A stretch of DNA of 7,639 nt from Flavobacteriales bacterium UBA5692 (GCA_002420235.1 DIHQ01000144.1:1-7639); one strand, 5' to 3'; counted from the stretch's first letter, positions 1 to 6,623 are shown. The notes: generated from the sequence alone by a model not told the origin. Numbers and translations: made by a program.

Positions 1-1
1 T

Positions 2-2338
2 GGTGGATCTGCTCGTGGCGGTGGCGGCTCAAACTTCGGTCTGTTCAGATTACTCGACCCTGGTAATTTTTCTGCAAATTTCAGTTACATCGAGGGATTC
101 AATCGCGACATCAATACGGAGTACCAAATCAACCGAGAATTCCGTGGCGGTTTGAATTACAATTTCTCACATTCTCCGAAGAATTTCAGACCCTTCCAGA
201 AGGTTGGCTTTATTCGAAAGTATGAAGCACTAAAATGGTTGGCAGACTTTAATTTCTACCTGTTTCCCAAGCAGTTCACAGTCGGAACGCAGATGAATCG
301 GATTTATGAAACCAGCCGGGTACGAAACAATACGGAGGAATTGTTGGGTATTGAGACGGATTTGCTCATCAATACTCAGGTTATGAAAACATGGCAGTGG
401 TCACGTAACTACGGCTTGAAATACGATTTGACAAAGGCGTTGAAGTTCGATTACACCGGTCAAGCTCAAGCGCTAGTTGGCGAACCAGCTGGTGAGATTA
501 ATCGAGATGATGCCGATGCTTTTCAAGCGTATAAAGATTCGGTTTTGGTCAATTTGCAAAATGCCGGCGAAATCACGACCTACAATCACAATGTTACGGG
601 GTCATATAAGCTCCCATTCGATAAGTTACCCATTGTCAACTTCATTTCAAGTGACATCCGATACCAGGGTTCTTACCGTTGGGATCGGGCGCCCTTCTCA
701 CAGGACAGTTTGGGTAACACAATTCAGAATTCGCGCAACATCAGCATCAATGCACAAGCCAATTTTGCCAACCTGTATAAGAAAATTCCGGGGGTGAAGG
801 ACTTATTGAATCCGCCACGCCGTGCGCCCACTCGAAACGAGATTCGCAATGAGGACAGGGACGGTTTTGGCAACGCGGAAGAAGAGAAAGTGAAGCTCGA
901 AATCAATCCGCTTGCGACCCTTGTGCGTTTGATTGCGAGCGTTCAAAATGTATCGGGAACATTCTCTAGAAATGAAGGCATCCTTCTGCCAGGATACGGA
1001 AAGCGTGCACGGTACGTTGGAATGGATGAAGAATTATTGGCTCCGGGGGCGTTGTTCGTTCTGGGCCATCAAAATACCGATTGGCAAGGAGTTCAGGTCA
1101 GGGATTTTGCCACTGAATTTGCCGAGCAGGGTTGGTTGGTTACATTGCCTTTGCAAAACCAACAGTATACCCAGACGTACCAAGAGCAATTTAATGTTCG
1201 TGCCAATATCGAGCCGATTAAGTACCTAAAAATTGAATTGACCGCAAACCGCAACATCAGTAAGAATTACACCAGTTTCTTCCGATTTGATGAGGCTTTG
1301 AATGACTTTGTATACGATTCGCCAAATGAAACAGGTCAATTTTCTGCAACGGTATTGAGTTGGAACACGGCCTTTGTAGAGGATGACGTTGAGGATGGCT
1401 TTAACTCGGAATTGTGGGACACCTTCCTAAGAAACAATCGAATCACAGTCTCTCAGCGACTGAATGATGAGTCGTTCCAATTGGAGGAGCCAGAGAACAC
1501 AGGTTACTTTCCCGGATGGGGTGCCACCAGCCAGGACGTGACGATTCCTGCGTTTATTGCCACTTACTTGGGCATCAACCCGGAGGAAGTTCCGCTGGAT
1601 GTATTTAACACACCAGTGGCTCCTAACTGGCGTGTGAGCTATGATGGCTTGACGAAAAACGAATTCTTTAAGCAGTATTTCAAGCGATTCAATTTGAACC
1701 ACAGCTACCGTTCGACATTAACCACTAACTACGTCACTAACCTCAACTATACTGAGGACAACAATGGACTACCAACGGCAATTGATCAGAGCGAGTTTGG
1801 AAATTACATCTCGGAACGGCAATTCAACGTTGTGAGTCTTAGCGAGCAATTGTCCCCGCTAATTGGGGTAGACATGACCATCAAAACCGAGGGCGAAAAT
1901 GAGCCACAATTCAAGGTGGAACTCAGGCGCGACCGCAATGTGGCCTTTGGTTTGACCAATTACCAGATCACGGAGACGAAAAGCGAGGGTTTGGTCATAG
2001 GGTTTGGGTATAAGTTCAAGGATGTTCCTAACCCGTTCATTAAAACCTATGGAAAGTTACCCGTGAAGATGCTCAAGGAAACGGATTTAGTGCTTCGTGC
2101 GGATGTTAATGTTCGGGACAACCGAACCATCATCCGGAAGATGGTGGAGCGTCAGAATCAAGTAACAGCTGGTCAGAAACTCGTTTCCATTAAGATGTCA
2201 GCAGATCTGGAAGTATCGGATAAATTGACGATGCGTGCTTTTTATGACCACCAGATAACGAACCCTTACATCTCGACGTCTTTCGCTACTTCGAATATTC
2301 GTTCTGGAGTAGCTTTGCGCTTCAATTTGAATCAATAA
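2..2338 (+). CDS. sprA: Cell-surface protein SprA, type IX secretion translocon, C-terminal part (5' end outside window)
   Basis: SprA (Sov in Porphyromonas) forms the very large outer-membrane beta-barrel through which type IX secretion system cargo leaves the cell; family members are usually above 2000 residues. The frame is open from base 2, so the gene runs in from the left and only the last 778 residues are visible. A TTG at 152 lies inside this frame and is not the start. Visible family hallmarks are a Gly-rich stretch followed by ANFSY and RGGLNYNF near residues 32-55, the segment GNTIQNSRNISINAQANF at about 238-255 followed by LYKKIPGVKDLLNP, and a long run of alternating polar/hydrophobic segments typical of barrel strands. 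A charged, Pro/Arg-rich loop sits at about residues 270-300. The protein ends SGVALRFNLNQ, a plausible last strand. The stop is 3 bases before gcvH, implying co-transcription. The assignment is by recognition of the family; no frameshift is seen. Confidence 0.9.
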   Translation, partial: GGSARGGGGSNFGLFRLLDPGNFSANFSYIEGFNRDINTEYQINREFRGGLNYNFSHSPKNFRPFQKVGFIRKYEALKWLADFNFYLFPKQFTVGTQMNRIYETSRVRNNTEELLGIETDLLINTQVMKTWQWSRNYGLKYDLTKALKFDYTGQAQALVGEPAGEINRDDADAFQAYKDSVLVNLQNAGEITTYNHNVTGSYKLPFDKLPIVNFISSDIRYQGSYRWDRAPFSQDSLGNTIQNSRNISINAQANFANLYKKIPGVKDLLNPPRRAPTRNEIRNEDRDGFGNAEEEKVKLEINPLATLVRLIASVQNVSGTFSRNEGILLPGYGKRARYVGMDEELLAPGALFVLGHQNTDWQGVQVRDFATEFAEQGWLVTLPLQNQQYTQTYQEQFNVRANIEPIKYLKIELTANRNISKNYTSFFRFDEALNDFVYDSPNETGQFSATVLSWNTAFVEDDVEDGFNSELWDTFLRNNRITVSQRLNDESFQLEEPENTGYFPGWGATSQDVTIPAFIATYLGINPEEVPLDVFNTPVAPNWRVSYDGLTKNEFFKQYFKRFNLNHSYRSTLTTNYVTNLNYTEDNNGLPTAIDQSEFGNYISERQFNVVSLSEQLSPLIGVDMTIKTEGENEPQFKVELRRDRNVAFGLTNYQITETKSEGLVIGFGYKFKDVPNPFIKTYGKLPVKMLKETDLVLRADVNVRDNRTIIRKMVERQNQVTAGQKLVSIKMSADLEVSDKLTMRAFYDHQITNPYISTSFATSNIRSGVALRFNLNQ

Positions 2339-2341
2339 GTC

Positions 2342-2719
2342 ATGAACACCCCTAATGACCTGCGTTATACCAAGGAGCACGAGTGGGTGCGTTTGGATGG
2401 CGACATCGCCACCATTGGAATTACCGATTACGCTCAAGGTGAGCTTGGTGATATCGTATTTATCGAAGTCGATACCGTCGATGAGACGGTTGCGGCAGAT
2501 GAAGTGTTTGGCACCATTGAAGCGGTCAAAACCGTGAGTGACATGTTCGCTCCTATTGCTGGTGAAGTGATTGAATTCAATGAAGGCCTCGAGGATGCTC
2601 CTGAGTTGGTGAACAGCGACCCATACGGTGAAGGATGGATCATCAAGATGCGCGTCAAGGACTCAGACGATGTGAAGGCCCTGCTCTCCCACGAAGCTTA
2701 TAGTGATTTGATTGTATAA
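2342..2719 (+). CDS. gcvH: Glycine cleavage system H protein
   Basis: GcvH is the small soluble carrier of the glycine cleavage complex. Its lipoyl-lysine arm takes the aminomethyl group from the P protein (glycine decarboxylase), delivers it to the T protein, and is reoxidised by the L protein. The 125-residue length is normal for the family. The N-terminus RYTKEHEWVR (8-17) and the following GITDYAQGELGDIVF (26-40) are classic. The lipoylation site is Lys63 in EAVKTVSDMFAP, followed by GEV near 74-76, NSDPYGEGWI at 91-100 and an acidic C-terminal helix. The ATG is 3 bases after the sprA stop, and no other start fits as well. No P, T or L protein genes are in the window, so it is a solitary gcv gene placed in the sprA operon. 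No Shine-Dalgarno sequence is evident, which is usual for Bacteroidota. Confidence 0.97.
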   Translation: MNTPNDLRYTKEHEWVRLDGDIATIGITDYAQGELGDIVFIEVDTVDETVAADEVFGTIEAVKTVSDMFAPIAGEVIEFNEGLEDAPELVNSDPYGEGWIIKMRVKDSDDVKALLSHEAYSDLIV

Positions 2720-2725
2720 TAGATT

Positions 2726-3133
2726 ATGCGAGGCGACCTCAATGATACCGGTATAAGCAGAGAGGTTCAGCTAAGGCACACTCTTATGCCACTGACATGG
2801 GGGGCATTGATTTTTGGCCTGCACGCCATTCCCGGCACTGATTTGCCTAAAGAAACATTTTTGGATTTACTGCATGTGGACAAAGCGACCCACTTGGCCA
2901 TGTTTGCAGTGCTGTCGTCCAGTGTTTTCGTTGCACTGGGAAAAACAGGGATGATTCGCAAATACAAGTGGTACGCTGTTCTGGCATTGGTGTTGTATGG
3001 AATTGGCCTGGAATTTGCTCAGGATATGTGGTTCGTAGGAAGGCAAGCCAGTTGGGGAGATATGCTTGCTGACAGCGCAGGTGTACTTGCCGGAAGATTT
3101 GCTTTTCGATGCGTCTATGGCTGCTGGAATTGA
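2726..3133 (+). CDS. VanZ-like family small membrane protein
   Basis: This is a 135-residue membrane protein resembling the VanZ-like family (PF04892), whose biochemical role is generally unknown; VanZ itself gives low-level teicoplanin resistance in enterococci, which should not be assumed here. Hydrophobic segments lie at about 21-36, 55-71, 82-98 and a weaker one at 114-130. Family-type polar residues sit at the membrane edges: DKATH (52-56) at the start of the second helix, ExxQ (97-100 region) after the third, and a basic/aromatic loop RQASWGDMLADSAGVLAG (106-123), where VanZ proteins carry R...D..N..G. The ATG is 6 bases after the gcvH stop. A second in-frame ATG (residue 21, base 2786) immediately precedes the first helix and is an alternative start; the extra N-terminus is polar and cytoplasmic-looking. 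It is probably the last gene of the sprA-gcvH transcript. The family call is good; the function is unknown. Confidence 0.8.
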   Translation: MRGDLNDTGISREVQLRHTLMPLTWGALIFGLHAIPGTDLPKETFLDLLHVDKATHLAMFAVLSSSVFVALGKTGMIRKYKWYAVLALVLYGIGLEFAQDMWFVGRQASWGDMLADSAGVLAGRFAFRCVYGCWN

Positions 3134-3183
3134 CGGGCCAGAGGTTAACACCTTAAAACGTCCTCAGTATACTTTTAATAATG

Positions 3184-3191
3184 TAATTTTG
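3184..3191 (+). promoter_or_regulatory. Candidate Bacteroidota sigma-A -7 element for tonB
   Basis: TAATTTTG is a full match to the Bacteroidota -7 consensus TAnnTTTG and ends 19 bases before the tonB ATG. No clear TTTG-like -33 element is found 19-21 bases upstream, so support is partial. A weaker near match, TACTTTTA, lies at 3170-3177. The 77-base gap between the VanZ-like gene and tonB is the only place in the plus-strand cluster with room for a promoter. Confidence 0.42.
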
Positions 3192-3210
3192 ACATCCAAT
3201 CAATTGACAC

Positions 3211-3912
3211 ATGCTCAGCAGAAAAACTCCTGAAGCGAACTTGGAAAATAAGCGCGGAGCTTGGAAAGCCATTGGTTTTGTAGCTTCACTTTCATTGCTG
3301 CTTTGCGCATTGGCATGGACGTCTTATGATGTTGCCATCACACGAGCCATCGACTTCGAAGCCGATCTTCTCGAAGATGAGGAGATTCCGGTAAATGTTG
3401 TCCAGCCTCCGCCTCCGCCTCCACCGCCGCAGCAAACTACGGTGATTGAAATCGTGGATGACGAAGAAGAAATCGAGGAAGAATTAGAAATTGAAGACAT
3501 TGAACTTGATGAGGATACAGAAATCGAAATCATTGAAGATTACGAAGAGGAGGAAGAGGATGTGCCGTTCATGATCGTAGAAAACATGCCGGCTATGGGC
3601 GACTGTAAAAAGTTGCGAGGCGATGAGCGTCATCAATGCACGCAGATGGAAATCATAAGATATGTTTCCAAGAATACAAAGTACCCTCCAATTGCGAAAG
3701 ACGCGGGGATTCAAGGCACGGTTTTCGTTTATTTCGTTGTCGGAAAAGACGGGAAAGTGAAGGATGTTCGCGTGTTACGTGAAGTGGATTCTCGTTTGGA
3801 TAATGAGGCAGTTCGCGTGGTCCAAAGCCTGCCAACTTTTGAGCCCGGTGAGCAGCGCGGTAAGGCGGTGAGCGTCCAGTATACCATCCCAGTAAAATTT
3901 ATCATCCGCTGA
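3211..3912 (+). CDS. tonB: Energy transducer TonB family protein
   Basis: TonB proteins pass energy from the ExbB/ExbD proton channel in the inner membrane to TonB-dependent receptors in the outer membrane. The 233 residues read in order: a short cytoplasmic N-terminus with LENKRG (11-16), common in Bacteroidota TonBs; one transmembrane helix at about 20-37; eight consecutive prolines (66-73); a strongly acidic periplasmic stretch (about 83-117, nearly all Glu/Asp/Ile/Leu); a two-cysteine segment (Cys132, Cys143); and a C-terminal TonB_C domain (about 150-233). In that domain, YPPIAKDAGIQGTVFV, a DGKV turn, LDNEAVRVV and a PxFEPGEQRGKAVSVQYTIPV-type ending (split here by residues 208-229) are characteristic. 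The ATG start gives the expected N-terminus. The gene is 77 bases downstream of the VanZ-like gene with its own candidate promoter. The stop lies 7 bases from the stop of the convergent NadR-type gene. Which receptors it serves cannot be told. Confidence 0.93.
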   Translation: MLSRKTPEANLENKRGAWKAIGFVASLSLLLCALAWTSYDVAITRAIDFEADLLEDEEIPVNVVQPPPPPPPPQQTTVIEIVDDEEEIEEELEIEDIELDEDTEIEIIEDYEEEEEDVPFMIVENMPAMGDCKKLRGDERHQCTQMEIIRYVSKNTKYPPIAKDAGIQGTVFVYFVVGKDGKVKDVRVLREVDSRLDNEAVRVVQSLPTFEPGEQRGKAVSVQYTIPVKFIIR

Positions 3913-3919
3913 CGCCGAC

Positions 3920-4456
3920 TCATCGCAAAACGTGAAAGGCTTGTAGTGCCTGATCTAGCCTGTTTTCGTAAGTTTTTCCGTCAATTACGGCATAAACCGG
4001 TAAGCTCAAAACCGCATCGAGATATGAGGCGTGCAAAGCGAGCCGATCTTCGATGCGAGACATCGTGCGAAGTGGTTCGTCTTCCCAGGGAATTGTTGGG
4101 GCGCATAGCAAGGTGAGATCAGGCCATGTTTCTAAATTTTCAAGCCCAGTCGGGGTAGAGCCAAATACGTGTTTGCCCCATATCCTCAGCACAATAGCAT
4201 CGGTGTCGGAAACCACGCAAGAAGCTCCTTCTGCTAATGCCTTTTTCACTGCTACCTGACATGCCTGTTCTTGCTCAAAAGCAAGTCGCTCCAATGTTGA
4301 CATAGTAACGTTTCCGGCTATTACCTCCGGGTCGTATCGGGCGCATTCAGCTACAGCGACGCCGCCTAGTTCTTCGCACAGTGCTCTGGTTAATGTGGTC
4401 TTTCCGGTAGACTCTACTCCGGTGATGGCAATGCGAATGATTGGAGGCACGTTCAC
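3920..4456 (-). CDS. NadR-type P-loop kinase (AAA family ATPase), probable nicotinamide riboside kinase
   Basis: This 178-residue soluble P-loop protein resembles the C-terminal ribosylnicotinamide kinase domain of NadR (AAA_28-like). Such enzymes phosphorylate nicotinamide riboside to NMN with ATP in NAD salvage. Visible motifs are Walker A GVESTGKT (13-20), ECAR (37-40) where relatives have E(Y/A)AR, an FEQEQ helix (60-64), a Walker B-like strand VVSDTDAIVLRIW (81-93), PDLTLLCAPTIPWEDEPLR (112-130) with the family's IPWExDxxR pattern, and R138 in a lid-like region. It lacks both the helix-turn-helix and the NMN adenylyltransferase domains of enterobacterial NadR. The start is a GTG 2 bases after the pnuC stop, chosen for this coupling and because the P-loop then begins at residue 13. 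The adjacent PnuC-family transporter supports nicotinamide riboside as substrate, but that is inferred; kinases of this group also act on other nucleoside-like substrates. Confidence 0.82.
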   Translation of the reverse strand: MNVPPIIRIAITGVESTGKTTLTRALCEELGGVAVAECARYDPEVIAGNVTMSTLERLAFEQEQACQVAVKKALAEGASCVVSDTDAIVLRIWGKHVFGSTPTGLENLETWPDLTLLCAPTIPWEDEPLRTMSRIEDRLALHASYLDAVLSLPVYAVIDGKTYENRLDQALQAFHVLR

Positions 4457-4458
4457 GG

Positions 4459-5010
4459 CTATGGGATGAAGTTAAACCAACCTTCAATGGCCATCAGCGT
4501 ATATAGGATGAATAAGCCTGTTCCCCATTTCAGTCCGCGACTGGCATACAGAAAAATGGAAACGGCATTTATGACAATCCAATAAAGCCAATTGGCTTGC
4601 ACGAATTGCAACATCCAGTAAGTGGCAACGAAGCTGCCAACAGTAGTGAAGGCATCCAGACGAGGTCGCCAACTTTTACCCTGAAAGCCTCTACTTAGTC
4701 CCCACCATGCTAGGATTCCTAGTCCAATGGACAATGCATGTGCTTCGAGTGATGCCGTGGGCAGGGGATTGGGCCAAGCCGATTGCACGGAATATGCGCC
4801 GTAAATGGCCATACCGATGTAGTACAGCCAGAGTAAGGCCTCCAGTTTCAGTTGACGCTGTGCGCAGATGAACAAAAACAATGCGGATCCGATGCCCCCA
4901 GCCAAGAACGCCCAAGCTTCGCCGGCTTGGTAACCTAGTGTATAGGCGATGTTCAGGGCTACAGCTACAGGTTCACCCCATCGATGCCATGAATGCGGTT
5001 TATCACTCAT
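4459..5010 (-). CDS. pnuC: PnuC-family vitamin/nucleoside transporter (probable nicotinamide riboside transporter)
   Basis: PnuC-family proteins are inner-membrane facilitators, with substrate trapped by phosphorylation inside the cell. PnuC takes nicotinamide riboside, and relatives take thiamine (PnuT) or riboflavin (RibM/PnuX). With the ATG at 5010-5008 the protein has 183 residues; a TTG one codon earlier is possible but less likely. About six or seven hydrophobic helices are visible. Family features are an early EPVAVALNIAYTLG segment, EALLWLYYIGMAIYGAY (about 57-73), DAFTTVGSFVATYWM (about 119-133), and ANWLYWIVINAVSIFLY (about 139-155), which carries the conserved NWxxW and N positions, followed by a final helix ending EGWFNFIP. 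The start overlaps the LRR gene's end by 8 bases, and the stop is 2 bases before the kinase start, so translation is probably coupled. The kinase favours nicotinamide riboside; ribF in the same operon leaves riboflavin as an alternative. Confidence 0.87.
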   Translation of the reverse strand: MSDKPHSWHRWGEPVAVALNIAYTLGYQAGEAWAFLAGGIGSALFLFICAQRQLKLEALLWLYYIGMAIYGAYSVQSAWPNPLPTASLEAHALSIGLGILAWWGLSRGFQGKSWRPRLDAFTTVGSFVATYWMLQFVQANWLYWIVINAVSIFLYASRGLKWGTGLFILYTLMAIEGWFNFIP

Positions 5011-5620
5011 CAAATTCGCAACGGCAAGGAGCCGATAGTTTAATGAAAACCGAGACTGGAAGCCAAGACTTCAACAGTTCTTGTTCATCCAAAGTCATGT
5101 CGTTGTACTGCAAATCGAGGTCCTCGAGATGGGGTAGGTCCCCAAGGCTTGTGGGATAGTGGGCAATGACATTTGACCACAACTTCAGCCTCCGTAATTC
5201 AACGAGTTGGTCGATATCAAGGGGAATTGAGTCAATAACGTTGTCTCCCAAGTTTATTTCTTGTAGTGCTTTCCAACTTGTAACCGATGCCGGGAAGGCT
5301 TCTAGCTTATTAGAAACTGCTGAAAAGTGTTCCAGAAATACCCAGCCGGACAAATCTTCATCTACTCGCGTGAGTCTGTTTCGATCGAGGATGACTTCCC
5401 GCAGTTCAGTCCACTCCGCAAGCTCTGAAGGGAAATCGCGAAGGCGTTTTTTGGTCAAATCAATTCGGTAAATGGGCTGGCCTGCCCTTCGAGCAGCCCG
5501 AGCTCTTTCCATACTTTTATAAAGCGTAGCATCTTGCCAATCTACGGATTGTGCAGCGGCGTTTTGTCCCAAGGAAGAGGAAATGAAAAAGACAAAAGAG
5601 AGAAGTGTTGATCTTGTCAT
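5003..5620 (-). CDS. Exported leucine-rich-repeat protein of unknown function
   Basis: This 205-residue protein has an N-terminal signal peptide: Arg3, a hydrophobic core at about 6-17, and a likely cleavage after the AAA at 21-23 or nearby. There is no lipobox cysteine, so it should be a soluble periplasmic or exported protein. After a short helical region (27-47, Arg/Ala-rich), six leucine-rich repeats follow with an exact 23-residue period, starting at about 51, 74, 97, 120, 143 and 166. Each has the LxLxxNxL-like core (for example EINLGDNVI and DLDLQYNDM). The tail APCRCEFDE carries the only two cysteines (199 and 201), a CxC that could form a disulfide or bind metal. No type IX C-terminal sorting domain is present. 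The ATG overlaps the ribF stop as ATGA and the stop overlaps the pnuC start, so it is locked into the cofactor operon. LRRs usually bind proteins; partner and role are unknown. Confidence 0.85.
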   Translation of the reverse strand: MTRSTLLSFVFFISSSLGQNAAAQSVDWQDATLYKSMERARAARRAGQPIYRIDLTKKRLRDFPSELAEWTELREVILDRNRLTRVDEDLSGWVFLEHFSAVSNKLEAFPASVTSWKALQEINLGDNVIDSIPLDIDQLVELRRLKLWSNVIAHYPTSLGDLPHLEDLDLQYNDMTLDEQELLKSWLPVSVFIKLSAPCRCEFDE

Positions 5621-6576
5621 TCTGGCGGGGCGTGCTCATTAGCTAAGAGAGAACGCGCCTTGAGCGCATCTTGTTGCAACTGTTTTTGAAGAGCTTTTAG
5701 GCCTTTAAACTTCATCTCATCTCGCAAGCGTTCAATGAAAAGCAGTTCGATGGTTTCGTCGTAGCACTGACGCCCTCCCTCGAGCATGTGGACTTCCATC
5801 GTCTCGGCAACACCATGATGCTGTACGGTCGGACGTGTGCCCATATTGACAATTGCTGGCTGCCAGTCGCTTACTCCTGCGATGCGCGCCCAAACGGCGT
5901 ACACCCCACGTCCGGGCATTTGCTTTAGTGTTTCTTCGCAATCGAGGTTGGCTGTGGGAAAGCCGAGCTTGCGCCCCAGTTGTTCTCCGCGAATAACTCG
6001 ACCAGCAAGAGGATAAGGCTGTCCTAACCACATTCGGGCACGGGCCATATCGCCGTCGGCAATTGCTTCTCGTACTTTGGTAGAACTGACGCGGGTGTTC
6101 TCCACCGTATGGGCGGGGAGCTCTTCGACCTCGAAGTCAAAAACTTTACCAAGGTTTATCAGGCTTTCGAAGGAACCTTCTCTATTGCGGCCAAATCGGT
6201 GGTCATAACCGACGATGACGACGGAAGGCCTTATTCCTTCCGCAAAGAGTTCTCTCACATACTCCAGTGGTGTCATCCGGGAAAGCCTCTCTGTGAATGG
6301 ATGAATTATGAGGTGGTCGAGCCCTGTTTGGTCCAACAAGGATTGACGTTCTTCAATCGTGTTCAGCAGATGAAGCTTGTGGTGCTCGGGGTAGAGGACT
6401 GTCCGAGGGTGCGGATGGAACGTTAAGAGCACGGATTCACCTTTGATTTCTGACGCACGAGTTTTCAACAAATCCAGCACCGCGCGGTGCCCCACATGGA
6501 CTCCGTCAAAGGTGCCAATGGTCAGTACCACCGGGGCTTCAGTCGAAAAATTGTTAGCGTTGAAATGGACTTTCAC
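5617..6576 (-). CDS. ribF: Bifunctional riboflavin kinase / FAD synthetase
   Basis: RibF converts riboflavin to FMN (kinase activity) and then FMN to FAD (adenylyltransferase activity) in the cytoplasm. The 319 residues match the usual length of a little over 300. The N-terminal nucleotidyltransferase domain shows TIGTFDGVHVGH (19-30, the HxGH-type site), FHPHPRTVL (53-61), GYDHRFGRNREG (123-134) and SSTKVREAI (164-172, the ISSTxIR-type motif). The C-terminal riboflavin kinase domain (about 185-310) shows GRVIRGEQLGRKLGFPTANL (192-211), GVYAV (224-228), NMGTRPT (245-251 region), the conserved Glu261 in METMEVHML-like context, and ERLRDEMKF (282-290). The start is GTG at 6576; the next candidate GTG (residue 16) would cut into the first strand. 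It is the first gene of the minus-strand operon and overlaps the LRR gene by ATGA. No FMN riboswitch-like leader fits the short upstream region. Confidence 0.97.
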   Translation of the reverse strand: MKVHFNANNFSTEAPVVLTIGTFDGVHVGHRAVLDLLKTRASEIKGESVLLTFHPHPRTVLYPEHHKLHLLNTIEERQSLLDQTGLDHLIIHPFTERLSRMTPLEYVRELFAEGIRPSVVIVGYDHRFGRNREGSFESLINLGKVFDFEVEELPAHTVENTRVSSTKVREAIADGDMARARMWLGQPYPLAGRVIRGEQLGRKLGFPTANLDCEETLKQMPGRGVYAVWARIAGVSDWQPAIVNMGTRPTVQHHGVAETMEVHMLEGGRQCYDETIELLFIERLRDEMKFKGLKALQKQLQQDALKARSLLANEHAPPE

Positions 6577-6581
6577 TTTTG

Positions 6582-6589
6582 CAAAGATA
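6582..6589 (-). promoter_or_regulatory. Candidate Bacteroidota -7 element for the ribF operon
   Basis: On the minus strand, TATCTTTG matches TAnnTTTG exactly and ends only 5 bases before the ribF GTG. No clear TTTG -33 box is found 19-21 bases upstream. If it is used, transcription would begin at or within a few bases of the start codon, giving a leaderless or near-leaderless mRNA for ribF. Confidence 0.5.
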
Positions 6590-6591
6590 GG

Positions 6592-6623
6592 TTGGTAATA
6601 TCACGCATTTCCTTGTACTTTTG
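6592..6623 (+). promoter_or_regulatory. Candidate Bacteroidota sigma-A promoter for atpD
   Basis: TACTTTTG (6616-6623) is an exact match to the -7 consensus TAnnTTTG, and a TTG at 6592-6594 lies 21 bases upstream, fitting a weak -33 TTTG element. Transcription would start around 6627-6631, leaving a leader of roughly 30 bases before the atpD ATG. The element sits in the 83-base divergent gap with ribF. Confidence 0.6.

Noticed and set aside
152..154. TTG as the start of the sprA open frame
   Set aside because: The same frame is open to the window edge and the upstream residues (GGSARGGGGSNFG, ANFSY) fit SprA, so the TTG is an internal leucine codon.
2726..3133. Glycopeptide (teicoplanin) resistance gene vanZ
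   Set aside because: Only the VanZ-like fold family is supported; no vanHAX genes are present and the organism is Gram-negative, so a resistance role is not justified.
3141..3154. Small inverted repeat after the VanZ-like gene (AGGT...ACCT with a 4-base loop)
   Set aside because: The stem is only 4-5 pairs and no T-run follows, so it cannot be supported as an intrinsic terminator.
3324..3533. Minus-strand open frame rich in serine and glycine opposite tonB
   Set aside because: It is the complement of the Glu/Asp and proline codon runs of TonB and has no independent protein character.
6109..6426. Plus-strand open frame opposite ribF
   Set aside because: It is antisense to conserved RibF motifs and its translation matches no recognisable family.
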